DNA from: MWEH01 sp964392385
GTDB taxonomy: Bacteria; Bacillota; Clostridia; Christensenellales; DTU072
Reading direction: 5' to 3'
Length of the DNA: 64,000 nucleotides
NCBI GenBank assembly: GCA_964392385.1
Contig: CAYMPR010000003.1
Coordinates: 1-64,000 of the forward strand
Part shown: piece after piece, positions 9,360 through 18,253 of the stretch
Position numbering within the stretch: the first letter of the stretch is position 1
How the letters are laid out: every line of letters begins with the position of its first letter
Translations under genes and position numbers: made by a program
The notes under the pieces: model-generated
The model's input: only the letters and a program-made list of their open reading frames with translations
Told to the model about the DNA's origin: nothing
Databases searched by the model: none

Positions 9360-10373
9360 TTATTTAGCTTCTGAATCTGGGTTTTCGGGGGTTATTTCAG
9401 TTACTTCTTGTGCTACTTCTTTAGGGGCTTCACCAACTGGTTCAAAACCTTCTTCAGAGGCTACTTTTTCCGTAACTGGTTCGGCCTTTGGTGCTTTTGC
9501 CTTCTTTTTGGGAGCTTCTTTAACGGGCTCAGCAGCTTTTTCTTCTTGCTTTTCTTCTGGAGTTGCTTCAGTTTTAACTTCTTCACTTGCTTCGGCTTTT
9601 ACGGGTGCAGCTTCGGTTTTTGCTTCTTCANNNNNNNNNNNNNNNNNNNNNNNNNNNNNNNNNNNNNNNNNNNNNNNNNNNNNNNNNNNNNNNNNNNNNN
9701 NNNNNNNNNNNNNNNNNNNNNNNNNNNNNNCTTCTTCACTTGCTTCGGCTTTTACGGGTGCAGCTTCGGTTTTTGCTTCTTCAGTATTAACTGGAGCAGC
9801 CTTAGGTTTTTTAGATTTAAACATCTCCATATCGGGAGTAAAATCTTCTTTTTTAACGACAATTTTTTCACCATGTCCTGAGAAGGCTAGAACTTCCTTA
9901 AAGAATGAAATTATAGTTACCCAAAACTTTGTATTAATTACAAAATATGCAATTACAACTAGCATAAAGAATCCCGAGAAAAATCCTGACCAGTCATAAT
10001 TTCTTGCACCAACTGCGCTTCCACGAAGCTTACCAATAGCCCCTGAAGCTAAAGCTGTTGCAAATATATCGTTAATTGCAACAATTAACATCCAAATCAA
10101 AGTATATGTGGCTATAATGATAAATACTACATCGAATTTTTCGTTGCCTTTTCCTCTAATGTAACCAACTGAGAGGAGAGCTGCAAAAGTGAATATCCAA
10201 AAACTAATTGAGCTAAATGTATTAATAAAATCAAAAAACCATGCAGTAAAAGGAAATGCGCCAGCGTTAACTGCAGCATTAATTGGCTCAATAATTAAAA
10301 GTGACACTACAATAATTGCATACAAAGCTAAGTATGAAATGCCCAATTTCACCCTATTATTAACAGAAAACAT
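9360..10373 (-). CDS. Membrane protein with Ala/Glu/Lys-rich repeat tail
   Basis: Unrecognised protein with two parts. The N-terminal 170 or so residues hold about four hydrophobic helices (LALYAIIVVSLLII, IFTFAALLSVGYI, VVFIIIATYTLIWMLIVAI and FFMLVVIAYFVI). The remainder is a charged, low-complexity tail of Glu, Lys, Ala and Pro, including a tandem 15-residue repeat, probably flexible and soluble. I start at the ATG at 10373 because GGGGG lies 7-8 bases upstream; the in-frame ATG at 10394 has no such site. A 100-N gap interrupts the repeat, so the length of about 337 residues is nominal. A promoter and terminator bracket it as a single-gene unit. It could be an envelope or division accessory protein, but nothing in the sequence decides this. 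Confidence 0.75.
   Translation of the reverse strand: MFSVNNRVKLGISYLALYAIIVVSLLIIEPINAAVNAGAFPFTAWFFDFINTFSSISFWIFTFAALLSVGYIRGKGNEKFDVVFIIIATYTLIWMLIVAINDIFATALASGAIGKLRGSAVGARNYDWSGFFSGFFMLVVIAYFVINTKFWVTIISFFKEVLAFSGHGEKIVVKKEDFTPDMEMFKSKKPKAAPVNTEEAKTEAAPVKAEASEEXXXXXXXXXXXXXXXXXXXXXXXXXXXXXXXXXXEEAKTEAAPVKAEASEEVKTEATPEEKQEEKAAEPVKEAPKKKAKAPKAEPVTEKVASEEGFEPVGEAPKEVAQEVTEITPENPDSEAK
9581..9785 (-). repeat. 45-bp coding repeat (AKTEAAPVKAEASEE) split by gap
   Basis: Near-identical copies flank the gap. The base bordering the gap fits the Ser codon of a preceding copy, so the unit is 45 bp (15 residues) in tandem. The two visible copies are 153 bp apart, which is not a multiple of 45, so the true gap is not 100 bases. 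Copy number is unknown. Confidence 0.8.
9631..9730. other. Assembly gap inside the coding repeat
   Basis: Nominal 100-N gap lying within the 45-bp tandem repeat of the membrane-protein gene; a collapsed repeat is the likely cause. Confidence 0.95.
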
Positions 10374-10405
10374 AATCATTCCCCCTATTTTCACTAATTG
10401 AGTAC

Positions 10406-10435
10406 ATTATATACAATATATATATTAAATATCAA
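10406..10435 (-). promoter_or_regulatory. Sigma-A-type promoter for the membrane-protein gene
   Basis: TTGATA (10430-10435) and TATAAT (10406-10411) are separated by 18 bp on the minus strand, about 33 bp upstream of the ATG at 10373. The hexamers match 5/6 and 6/6 of the consensus. Confidence 0.7.
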
Positions 10436-10525
10436 GATAATGATAATGGAATATATATAACAATAAATAGTAAAATTGAATTTTCTTAAAAAATTTGCTT
10501 ATATCTCTAAAATCCGGTTGCTTAT

Positions 10526-11140
10526 TTAGCTCTTAACTCTTGGCATTGGAGTTAACCCATTAAAGAAATTTGTACCTTCATATTTTAGTATCACTCGTCC
10601 AACTATCTCATCCATAGTGCCTAGTAAGCCCGTTCTACTATCGGAAGAAAGGCCTCTATGGTCGCCCAGATAAAAGAATTTCCCGTCAGGAACTACCATT
10701 TCAGCAAAAGCTTCATCTGCTCTTGGCTCAGCGGGGTCTAAATAATCCTCTACTAGCTTTTCTCCGTTTCTGTATACGGCATATTCGCCACTGGGAGCTA
10801 TCTTTATTTCTATTGTGTCTCCTGGAAGCCCAATTATTCTTTTAACTAAATAGCGGTCATCTCCCACTTCATTTTGTAACTCTGATCTAAAAACAATTAC
10901 ATCGCCATATCTATAATTGCCAAGCTTATATAGTAGTACCCTATCCTCCGTATAAAGAGTGGGTTCCATAGATGGTCCAGATATTGGAACGGTAGTGAAA
11001 AGCGCTTGAGATAAAAAATATGCAATGACCATGCAAACAGCTATAAAAATAATATAAAAAATAACTTTTTTAATTATTATTTTCAATTTTGGGGCCTTTG
11101 GCTCCTCTATTAATGCATTTGCTATATCTTTGTCTTCCAT
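10526..11140 (-). CDS. lepB: Signal peptidase I
   Basis: Type I signal peptidase that cleaves Sec/Tat signal peptides outside the membrane. It has 204 residues, typical of Gram-positive Sip/LepB proteins. One N-terminal membrane helix (about residues 24-48) is followed by GPSMEPTL with nucleophile Ser57, YLVKRIIGLPGD with general-base Lys100, and the family box LGDHRGLSSDSR. All catalytic elements are intact. It could mature the secreted metalloprotease of this window, whereas the lipoproteins would need signal peptidase II. The ATG at 11140 has only a weak ribosome binding site. A TATAAT box at 11182-11187 suggests its own promoter; the 130-base gap to the next gene holds another promoter. 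Confidence 0.95.
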   Translation of the reverse strand: MEDKDIANALIEEPKAPKLKIIIKKVIFYIIFIAVCMVIAYFLSQALFTTVPISGPSMEPTLYTEDRVLLYKLGNYRYGDVIVFRSELQNEVGDDRYLVKRIIGLPGDTIEIKIAPSGEYAVYRNGEKLVEDYLDPAEPRADEAFAEMVVPDGKFFYLGDHRGLSSDSRTGLLGTMDEIVGRVILKYEGTNFFNGLTPMPRVKS

Positions 11141-11181
11141 TATATCTATCCCGCTCTATTTTTATTATTTATTCCCTTTTT

Positions 11182-11187
11182 ATTATA
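11182..11187 (-). promoter_or_regulatory. -10 box for signal peptidase gene
   Basis: GTGTATAATA on the minus strand, with a perfect TATAAT 42 bp upstream of the ATG. No good -35 is seen at 16-18 bp. Confidence 0.5.
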
Positions 11188-11308
11188 CACTGGTTGTGTG
11201 ATTTTAGCTTTTACGACACGCATTTAAAACTTTAGTTACATATTAGATGGATAACAATTACTATTAGTTTTCGGCTCTCGTTTCTCATAGTTATTTCGTT
11301 TTACCAAT

Positions 11309-12967
11309 TTAGATAAAAAGTATATTGCCAATTATTAGATTTCTGCCCTTAATTCTCATTGCCTTTACGCAAGACCAACAACTTAGAGCTATCCTATTTA
11401 TATCCTTAAAGTCACTAACTTTAAACTGATAGTCGAAAAAGAAACCGCCTTCAATTTTTAGTTGCTTGTCAGCCCTGTACTCCACAATATTCTTCCCAAA
11501 TGAGCAATCAAGCGTTACTATAACTTTATCCTCATCGATTGAGCAAAGGTCCATTTGTAAAACCTTTGTATTGTCATCTATTTGGCTCGCATTAAATCTA
11601 TATGTCTTTAAGGCGTTTGTATAACTAATTATCCCTCTTGCGCCACTTGTGCTAAATGTCTCTCTAATACTATCTTTTAGCAAGACTTGTCCATCATAGT
11701 CTTCTACAAATTTGTTAATCCCCTCGGAAACATTATAAACCACAACAATCTTTTTGGCCTTTTGCGTATCTTCAGTGGGCAAAACATCAAATTCGGATAA
11801 TTCTAGGTATTCAACTAGAGAAGAAATAATGAAGCCATTTGTATATCTAACCTCAGCAAAAACAAATAGCGGTTGATCAGGAGAAAACACTTTTGCGCTT
11901 GCTATATATTCATTAAATGAAACTGAATATGCCTTTTCTTGATGCCAGTCCCTTAGTGAATGATTATACTCTCCTGAATTATAGTAAACTGTGACAGTAT
12001 CAATTATTGAACTTGGGTCACAATCTACATCAAAATATATTTTTTTCTCTTCGTTTATGCGAATTTTTACTTCTGGGCGAACTGGTACTGGATATCCATT
12101 GTATATTGAGCTAAGCCAAAATTTTATACTCTTAAAGGCATTCGGCCCCACATAGTCTGAAGCTCCTGGGGTAAATATTGTGGTTATATTATTATTCCCA
12201 AATAGTTGTTGTAGATTTACTAGTCTATCCATATCTGTCTTTCTACTGTTTGTCCCAATAGCAATTAGGGTAGGAATTTTTATGTTTTTGGCATATGCTA
12301 CAGCAGCTACTGACGAAAGCCAACTCATGAGTTCCTCTGTTAAAATTAAGTCTGTTGTTTCACCAAACCTATTAATGTTTAAGTATTCCCTATAGCCCGA
12401 ACCATTTAAAGCGATAAGGCCTATAACATCGGCTCCAGAGCCTATAACTTGCATGCCAATTTCAAAAGAGTCACCAAGCGTCATAATGACTATTTCGGTA
12501 TTTGGATTAAGCGATTGAATAAAAACTATAGTTCTTTTTATAATTTTAGAATATAAAAATTGATTGGTTTCAAAAGCAGTCTCCACCATTTTATTTAATC
12601 TTTCTTTGGCAATCCAATATTCGCCGTAAGCTAGACTCTCAGGAAACTCTGTTTTAAAAGCAGCAACTCCCGACAAATCTGGAATAACTACAGAGTACCC
12701 ATTTAGCACTAAATCTTCTAAGTAATCTTTCGAGGGAGGTCTATGATATTCTGGAATGACTAAAATCGTTTTATTGCTACCTTCAAGAGGGGATAATACT
12801 TCACAAGCAACTCTTAAACTACCATCATTTTGCACTAAGGCTGTAAATTTATATTGAGAAAAGGCATACTCATCCCTTCCGTCGCTAATTAGCCGGATGT
12901 CTAAATCTATATCAAGTGGATTGAAATCTTTCCACAAGACACTAGGTGCTATCATCTTATATTGCAT
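11309..12967 (-). CDS. Alpha/beta-hydrolase-like protein, catalytic residues incomplete
   Basis: A 552-residue protein without signal peptide. Residues of about 60-280 look like an alpha/beta-hydrolase fold: TILVIPEYHRPP strand-loop, NGYSVVIPDLSG, EIVIMTLGDSFEIG at the nucleophile elbow, then IPTLIAIGTNSRKTD and a GASDYVGPNAFKSIKFWL segment where the catalytic His normally sits. The elbow reads G-D-S167-F-E instead of GxSxG, and the His position reads Asp, so a classical triad is not visible. About 250 further residues are beta-rich and unrecognised. It could be a diverged acyl-ester hydrolase or a non-catalytic binding protein. The ATG at 12967 has a weak AAGG site 11 bases upstream. It lies downstream of the P-type ATPase, separated by a 67-bp repeat array. 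Confidence 0.6.
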   Translation of the reverse strand: MQYKMIAPSVLWKDFNPLDIDLDIRLISDGRDEYAFSQYKFTALVQNDGSLRVACEVLSPLEGSNKTILVIPEYHRPPSKDYLEDLVLNGYSVVIPDLSGVAAFKTEFPESLAYGEYWIAKERLNKMVETAFETNQFLYSKIIKRTIVFIQSLNPNTEIVIMTLGDSFEIGMQVIGSGADVIGLIALNGSGYREYLNINRFGETTDLILTEELMSWLSSVAAVAYAKNIKIPTLIAIGTNSRKTDMDRLVNLQQLFGNNNITTIFTPGASDYVGPNAFKSIKFWLSSIYNGYPVPVRPEVKIRINEEKKIYFDVDCDPSSIIDTVTVYYNSGEYNHSLRDWHQEKAYSVSFNEYIASAKVFSPDQPLFVFAEVRYTNGFIISSLVEYLELSEFDVLPTEDTQKAKKIVVVYNVSEGINKFVEDYDGQVLLKDSIRETFSTSGARGIISYTNALKTYRFNASQIDDNTKVLQMDLCSIDEDKVIVTLDCSFGKNIVEYRADKQLKIEGGFFFDYQFKVSDFKDINRIALSCWSCVKAMRIKGRNLIIGNILFI

Positions 12968-13048
12968 ATATTTACTACCTTACTTAGTTAAATGAATATT
13001 TCGGCTAGGTCTATACAGGTCCAATTTTCCTTTATATTTGGCATTCAA

Positions 13049-13345
13049 CTGCTTTAATCCTTAATCTCTTGTTTCTTCGACAAGTAGTCTTTTGGATATT
13101 AGATCCTAATTCTAGTTTGCTTTGATATTTAAGCTCTTGTTTCTCCGACAATTNNNNNNNNNNNNNNNNNNNNNNNNNNNNNNNNNNNNNNNNNNNNNNN
13201 NNNNNNNNNNNNNNNNNNNNNNNNNNNNNNNNNNNNNNNNNNNNNNNNNNNNNTTAGATCCTAATTCTAGTTTGCTTTGATATTTAAGCTCTTGTTTCTC
13301 CGACAATTAGTTTTGTGATATTAGATCCTAATTCTATTTTGCTTA
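13049..13345. repeat. Intergenic 67-bp tandem repeat array
   Basis: Copies of a unit containing TTAGATCCTAATTCTAG and CTTGTTTCTCCGACAATTAG start at 13099, 13254 and 13321; the last two are exactly 67 bp apart. A more diverged partial copy precedes at about 13050-13098, and the last copy decays into the ATPase stop region. The unit is not a multiple of three and has stops in each frame, so it is not coding. The interval across the gap (155 bp) is not a multiple of 67. Nothing else is seen in the rest of this 399-base intergenic stretch. Confidence 0.85.
13154..13253. other. Assembly gap inside the 67-bp repeat array
   Basis: Nominal 100-N gap with the same repeat unit on both sides; the number of missing copies is unknown. 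Confidence 0.95.
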
Positions 13346-13366
13346 GATAATTTGGATTTATGGTTA

Positions 13367-15725
13367 TTAATCAACTACTATTTTACCTTTTTGACTTTTC
13401 CTTTCTAGGACTTCCTCAATTAATTTTTGCACTTCAACAAATGGTATTATTAGCACCGAAAGACCAAGAGCAATTCCCCATTGTATGCCATTTAATGGCA
13501 CAGCATCAAACAAGGCTTTTGCAACAGTTGGAATAACTAGCGGAACTATAACAAGTATCGAGCCCACAATAAATGCTAAATTTAAGAATTTGTTTTTAAA
13601 TGGGTTCCTTACAAATAAACTATGGTTTTGGCTCCTTAGATTATACGCGTGGAATAATTGAATCATACAAAGTGTAACAAACGCCATAGTCATTGCAGCG
13701 CCATGAATTCCCGCACCTATTTCAAAAACATATTCCCCAAGCACAAAGGATGTCATAACTAGAATAGATTGCATTACTCCTTGTATTATTATGTCAAGAC
13801 CTGTCTTTCCAGCAAATAAGTTAGATCCTGCCTTCCTTGGAGGATAGAACATAACATCCGATTCAGCAGCCTCAGTTCCTAAAGCTAGTGCTGGTAAGCT
13901 ATCTGTCACGAGGTTTATCCATAAAATCATAACGGGTGTAAGTATCTCGATATTTCTTCCCGCAATAGCTGAAAGTATTACCGTAGTAATAAATAAACAA
14001 ACTACTTCTGCAATATTTGCACTCATTAAATATTGAACGGCCTTTTTAATGTTTGCGTAAATCTTTCTCCCTTCTTCAACAGCAGCCACAATTGTTGCAA
14101 AGTTGTCATCCGCAAGCACCATGTCCGCTGCGCCTTTACTAACATCCGTTCCAGTAATTCCCATTCCAATTCCTATGTCTGCTTCATGAATTGAAGGAGC
14201 GTCATTTACGCCATCGCCTGTCATAGCAACAACTTTATTTATAGACTTAAAGCCTTTCACTATCCTTACTTTGTTTTCGGGGCTAACTCTTGCGTAAACT
14301 CTAATTGTGTCGATGTTTTTTAAAAACTCTTCATCACTCATCTTATCTAAATCTGCACCAGTAATTGCAATTTTCCCTTTTTCAAGTATTCCTATTTCAG
14401 ATGCAATTGCTTTAGCTGTATCCATATGATCGCCAGTTATCATTATTGCTGTCATTCCCGCTCTCTTGCATACTGCAACAGCGTCTTTAACTTCTGGACG
14501 AGGTGGATCAATCATTCCCACTAATCCAACAAAAATCATATCGCTTTCAATATTCTCCATTTCAAGATCTTCATATTTAATAGCAACAGCAAGTACCCTT
14601 AATGCTTTACTTGCCATTGAGCTATTTGCAGATAGAATCATCTCAACATCTTTTTTTGATATCTCTCTTACACAAGAACCATCATAAATTTTAGTACATT
14701 TCTTTATTAAAATATCTGGTGCACCTTTAATGTGCCCTACTTTTTTTCCATCAATTAAGTTGACTGTCGACATTAATTTTCTAACACTGTCAAAGGGTTT
14801 TTCATCAACTCTAATAAATTTTGTTGAGTTTCCTTCGTAACCTATTTCTTTAGCGTATGCAACTAGAGCTGTTTCTGTAGGATCTCCGAGGAGAGTACCT
14901 TCTGATTCTCTAGTATCATTGCATAAAACCATATCTCTAACTAATAAATCCGCCCCTTCAGTAGTCATAACCTCTGAGGAGTTATATAGTCCGTTTTCAT
15001 GGGTGTATAGCTCTTTAACTGTCATTTGATTTAGCGTTAATGTTCCTGTTTTATCGGAGCATATAATTTCACAGCACCCAAGTGTTTCAACTGATGGTAA
15101 ATTACTTACTATAGCTTTTCTTGCACTCATGCGTTTTACCCCAATAGATAAAACTATAGTAACAACTGCTGGTAAACCCTCAGGGATTGCAGCAACAGCT
15201 ATAGCTACAGCAATCATAAAGGAATGAAGTATAGCAGTTTGTAAAGGAGCAGATGTATCTCTAAAAATTAAATTAAAAGTGAAAATTATAGCAGCAATTG
15301 CTATAACCCCTACACTTAATATTTTTGCAGTTTTTGCAAGTTGCTCTTGAAGTGGTGTTTTATCGTTTCCTCCAGTTGTAAGCATTTTTGCAATTTTTCC
15401 NNNNNNNNNNNNNNNNNNNNNNNNNNNNNNNNNNNNNNNNNNNNNNNNNNNNNNNNNNNNNNNNNNNNNNNNNNNNNNNNNNNNNNNNNNNNNNNNNNNN
15501 TAATTGAGCAAAAAATCTTTCAATTAGCGTAGTTTTTCTGCCCTCATCTAGAGCATTGTGACCAAATATTTTAATTTTTTCATTTGCTTCATCACTTGTT
15601 AGCCCACTTGGCCTGGAACCTAACTTATTGAATACTGCATCAATTTCCTGCGCATAAATAGGCTTATCACCTGCAAATATTTCTGCTTGCTTGTCTTTAA
15701 CTTCAACCATATCTTTTCGTGCCAT
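13367..15725 (-). CDS. Calcium-transporting P-type ATPase (P2A), interrupted by gap
   Basis: P-type ATPase of the SERCA/PMR1-like group that exports Ca2+ (possibly Mn2+) with ATP. The ATG at 15725 follows AGGAAGGA. The first 75 residues form the cation-ATPase N domain (ALDEGRKTTLIERFFAQL), then a 100-N gap. After it come GKIAKMLTTGG, the M4 metal site AAIPEGLPAVVTIVLSIG, phosphorylation loop CSDKTGTLTLNQM, MITGDHMDTAKA, TGDGVNDAP, and M5/M6 with LWINLVTDSLPALALGTE. The C-terminal transmembrane block is complete. In relatives about 140-150 residues, including the TGES actuator loop, separate the two visible parts, so the gap must hide more than 400 bases. An ATG near 15523 is only the gap-side remnant of the N-terminal part, not a separate gene. 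Confidence 0.93.
15401..15500. other. Assembly gap inside the P-type ATPase
   Basis: Nominal 100-N gap removing the first transmembrane pair and actuator domain; family length implies a true gap of roughly 0.4-0.5 kb. Confidence 0.9.
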
Positions 15726-15879
15726 AAATTCCTTCCTCTGGAGTAGATTATGTCTAGTATTTTTGAATTTCTCTTCGTGTTTTCTTTTGTAATTAAAAGT
15801 TGATTTTTAATATTAATTTTGGCTGCTATTTACTATCATTGTTTTGGAGAGAGATTTGGGGATACTACTTTTTAAATAC

Positions 15880-17340
15880 CTATTTGTATTTCTTCTTTAT
15901 CATTTGTTTATTTAACTTTACTCTTTTTAGGTGCTCTCTTGATGAAGGGTCTTTTAAATTCATTAAAAATTTTAGCAGTGATTTTACCTTTCTTATGCCC
16001 TTTAGATCAACTTCGCTAATTTTAGCATAATTAATACCTAAACTGTCAAACATATTTAAAATTGCGCCCGTGCGTAAGAGAAAATCTTTATATGTAGTCC
16101 TTTCGCCACTCCATGCCTTTTCACTAAGAGCTATTAGTCTTGGGTAAGTCATATATTCAACTTTTTGTATTGAATCGACATATTCTGTCCATAAAGGAGC
16201 TTCAAGCCCTAATATGTTATCTCCTAAAAAGCCCTCTTTTTCCGCGCTATACCCAAACGTTTTCCTAAGGGGTGTCATTCCATATGGATAATCTAAATAA
16301 TAGTAGTAAAACGGGGAAATCACTCCCTTATGCCCTGAGTTAATATGCCTTAACGCCGCTTCCTTGCTTACCTTTGTTTGTAGCCAATAATGAACAACTA
16401 TGTTTTTTCCAACATTTTCGGCTATCATTCCATCATTCCAATTTAAAACTATCTTACCGTGCTTTTCGGCATAATCAACTAATCTTGCCATAAAGTAGGC
16501 TTGTAGTTCATCTTCGTCTTTAAGGCTTGCTTCTTGCATTAACTTCTGACAGTCCTTGCACTCTATCCATTTAATTCTTAAAGCCTCGTCGCCCCCTAAA
16601 TGCAAATATTTACAAGGAAACATCTCAAATATCTCGTCTAAAACGCCTATAAGGAAATCATATGTTGTTTCTTTACCCGCACAGCAAACATCTTGGTGAA
16701 TCCCAAAACATTCCTTGACGCTTACCTTTTTCCCATCACAAGAAAGATATGGATATGCACAAATTGCACTAGAAAAATGACCAGGTATATCAATTTCAGG
16801 AATAATTTCAATATTTAACGAGCTTGCATACTCAACTACATCTTTAATTTGCTCTTTAGTATAAAATCCTTTTACTTCTTTTCCATCCCCTCTAGTTTGC
16901 TTTCTAACACTCCCAATTTCCGTAAGCAGAGGATATTTATCTATTTGTACTCTCCAGCCTTGATCTTCCGTTAAGTGCCAGTGAAAAATATTTAGTTTTA
17001 AATATGAAATGGCAAGTAGTTGCTTTTTTATCTCTTCGATAGTAAAAAAATGCCTACAAGTATCTAGCATATATCCGCGATATGAATATTTTGGATAATC
17101 AAGAATTTCAACATGAGGAAGAGCTTCCTTTGAAGCAAGTAATTGCATTAGTGTTACTTTAGCATAGGTATGTCCAACGTCATCCCTTGCAAATGAAGTA
17201 ACTCCATTGGGCGCAATAACTAGCCTATACCCTTCAAATGGCAAATCCTCAAACTCATTTTTAACATCTTGTAATGTGTATGAAAAAGTACTATCAGACA
17301 ATACTTTAACTTCCACAGGTTGTGGTATAACTTTTATCAT
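15880..17340 (-). CDS. GH20 beta-N-acetylhexosaminidase, cytoplasmic
   Basis: Glycoside hydrolase family 20 enzyme releasing terminal beta-linked GlcNAc/GalNAc by substrate-assisted catalysis. The ATG at 17340 (MIKVIPQPVE) follows GGAGAGGA; an in-frame ATG at 17388 lacks such a site. The 486 residues carry the family landmarks in order: YRGYMLDTCRHFF, LNIFHWHLTEDQGWR, IEIIPEIDIPGH, catalytic pair LHLGGDEA (Asp251-Glu252), VLNWNDG and LEAPLWTEYV. No signal peptide or membrane segment is present, so it should act on imported oligosaccharides, as the GH95 fucosidase probably does. A TATAAT box overlapped by a perfect palindrome lies just upstream. The gene is 150 bases upstream of the ATPase gene with no strong terminator between them. 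Confidence 0.94.
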   Translation of the reverse strand: MIKVIPQPVEVKVLSDSTFSYTLQDVKNEFEDLPFEGYRLVIAPNGVTSFARDDVGHTYAKVTLMQLLASKEALPHVEILDYPKYSYRGYMLDTCRHFFTIEEIKKQLLAISYLKLNIFHWHLTEDQGWRVQIDKYPLLTEIGSVRKQTRGDGKEVKGFYTKEQIKDVVEYASSLNIEIIPEIDIPGHFSSAICAYPYLSCDGKKVSVKECFGIHQDVCCAGKETTYDFLIGVLDEIFEMFPCKYLHLGGDEALRIKWIECKDCQKLMQEASLKDEDELQAYFMARLVDYAEKHGKIVLNWNDGMIAENVGKNIVVHYWLQTKVSKEAALRHINSGHKGVISPFYYYYLDYPYGMTPLRKTFGYSAEKEGFLGDNILGLEAPLWTEYVDSIQKVEYMTYPRLIALSEKAWSGERTTYKDFLLRTGAILNMFDSLGINYAKISEVDLKGIRKVKSLLKFLMNLKDPSSREHLKRVKLNKQMIKKKYK

Positions 17341-17374
17341 ATTCCTCTCCACTTGCCTTTGAATCGGCGCATTT

Positions 17375-17406
17375 ATTATACAACTCAAGGGGAATTGCTT
17401 CCCCTT
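17375..17406 (-). promoter_or_regulatory. GH20 promoter -10 with overlapping perfect palindrome
   Basis: TATAAT (17375-17380, minus strand) lies 35 bp upstream of the GH20 ATG. Immediately upstream, AAGGGGAA and TTCCCCTT form a perfect 8-bp inverted repeat with a GCAA centre (17387-17406), covering the spacer and -35 position. The hexamer at the -35 position is GGGAAG, far from consensus. The hairpin could instead be a terminator of the upstream lipoprotein gene, but it is followed by GAGTTG and not a T tract, so an operator is the better reading. Confidence 0.5.
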
Positions 17407-17450
17407 AAATAAATATATTCACTAAGTTTGGTTTATATTTAACAAGCTCA

Positions 17451-18188
17451 TTAAGTAGTAGGCTCGCCAATATCTAAGGCTGTTGCAGGTGGGCAAGAGA
17501 AATCGTTCGTACCATTTGAAACCGATATTGATTGACAATTAATGGTTCCCGTTTTACCGTTTCTTGTTGCCGATACCTCTAAAATTACAGAGTCCTCAGT
17601 AATCGCTATAGCGCCATCACTAGAGTATATTACTATGGATACAAGCGTGTTTCCTGACCAAGTCTCTGTCTTTGAAAACCCTGCTTGCTTTAATGACACA
17701 CTATTAATTTTTGCATCACTTGAGCATTGTAGGGTTAGCATAACAGCGTATATTGGCCCTGACTTACTTAGTGAAGTTGCTCTAACATTTACTGTTACAT
17801 TTCTTCCATCTTCTTCTTTTTTAGCTAGTTGTATTCTAAATGCTGTTTGAATTGGAACAGAGTTTGTAACGTTGTACACAAAATTGACAGAGCGATTTTC
17901 ATAGGTGATTTTCATCGTAGCGTTTTCTTTTGTCGTGGAAGTGTCAAAGCCTTCTAGCATTGCAGCAGTAACTAAAACAATTTTAGATGAGCCATCAGTA
18001 AAATACACTTTAATTTTTGCATCATTATAATTTAGTTGTTCATCTAGAGCATAGAATTCTTTTATGCCACCTGTAATGACCTCTATCCTTTCAATTCCAG
18101 TAACGTCTGGTTTACATGCAGAGATACTCATACCTAGTGAAAGTACAACTAAAATTAATAATACTATTATGAATATTTTATTTCTCAA
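17451..18188 (-). CDS. Lipoprotein with Big_3 and cohesin-like domains
   Basis: A 245-residue lipoprotein starting at a TTG (18188) with AAAGGA 7 bases upstream. The signal peptide ends in the lipobox ISAC (Cys25), so it should be anchored in the membrane outer leaflet. Residues of about 33-110 form a Big_3-type Ig-like domain (VYFTDGSSKIVLVTAAMLEGF, MKITYENRSVNFVYNV). Residues of about 113-240 are a beta-sandwich resembling a cohesin: VTVNVRATSLSKSGPIYAV, AKINSVSLKQAGF, AITEDSVILEVSATRNGKTG. The gene follows the dockerin-bearing metalloprotease after 65 bases on the same strand, which makes a cohesin-dockerin pair attractive. The cohesin call is by pattern only; the lipoprotein and Big_3 calls are firm. 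Confidence 0.75.
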   Translation of the reverse strand: MRNKIFIIVLLILVVLSLGMSISACKPDVTGIERIEVITGGIKEFYALDEQLNYNDAKIKVYFTDGSSKIVLVTAAMLEGFDTSTTKENATMKITYENRSVNFVYNVTNSVPIQTAFRIQLAKKEEDGRNVTVNVRATSLSKSGPIYAVMLTLQCSSDAKINSVSLKQAGFSKTETWSGNTLVSIVIYSSDGAIAITEDSVILEVSATRNGKTGTINCQSISVSNGTNDFSCPPATALDIGEPTT

Positions 18189-18253
18189 TCTGTTATCCTT
18201 TAATTTATATGTTTTTGCTTAATTTTTTCTTTTGGGTGTGCTATCTCTATATA

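Noticed and set aside
13112..13306. Small minus-strand frame in the 67-bp array
   Set aside because: It is created by repeat units joined through N; a 67-bp period cannot keep one frame.
13049..13345. CRISPR array
   Set aside because: Copies are contiguous over the whole 67 bp with no unique spacers, and no cas gene is present.
13367..15523. Separate ATPase gene starting at 15523
   Set aside because: The ATG is just the N-terminal half's sequence beside the gap read in another frame; family motifs show one gene from 15725.
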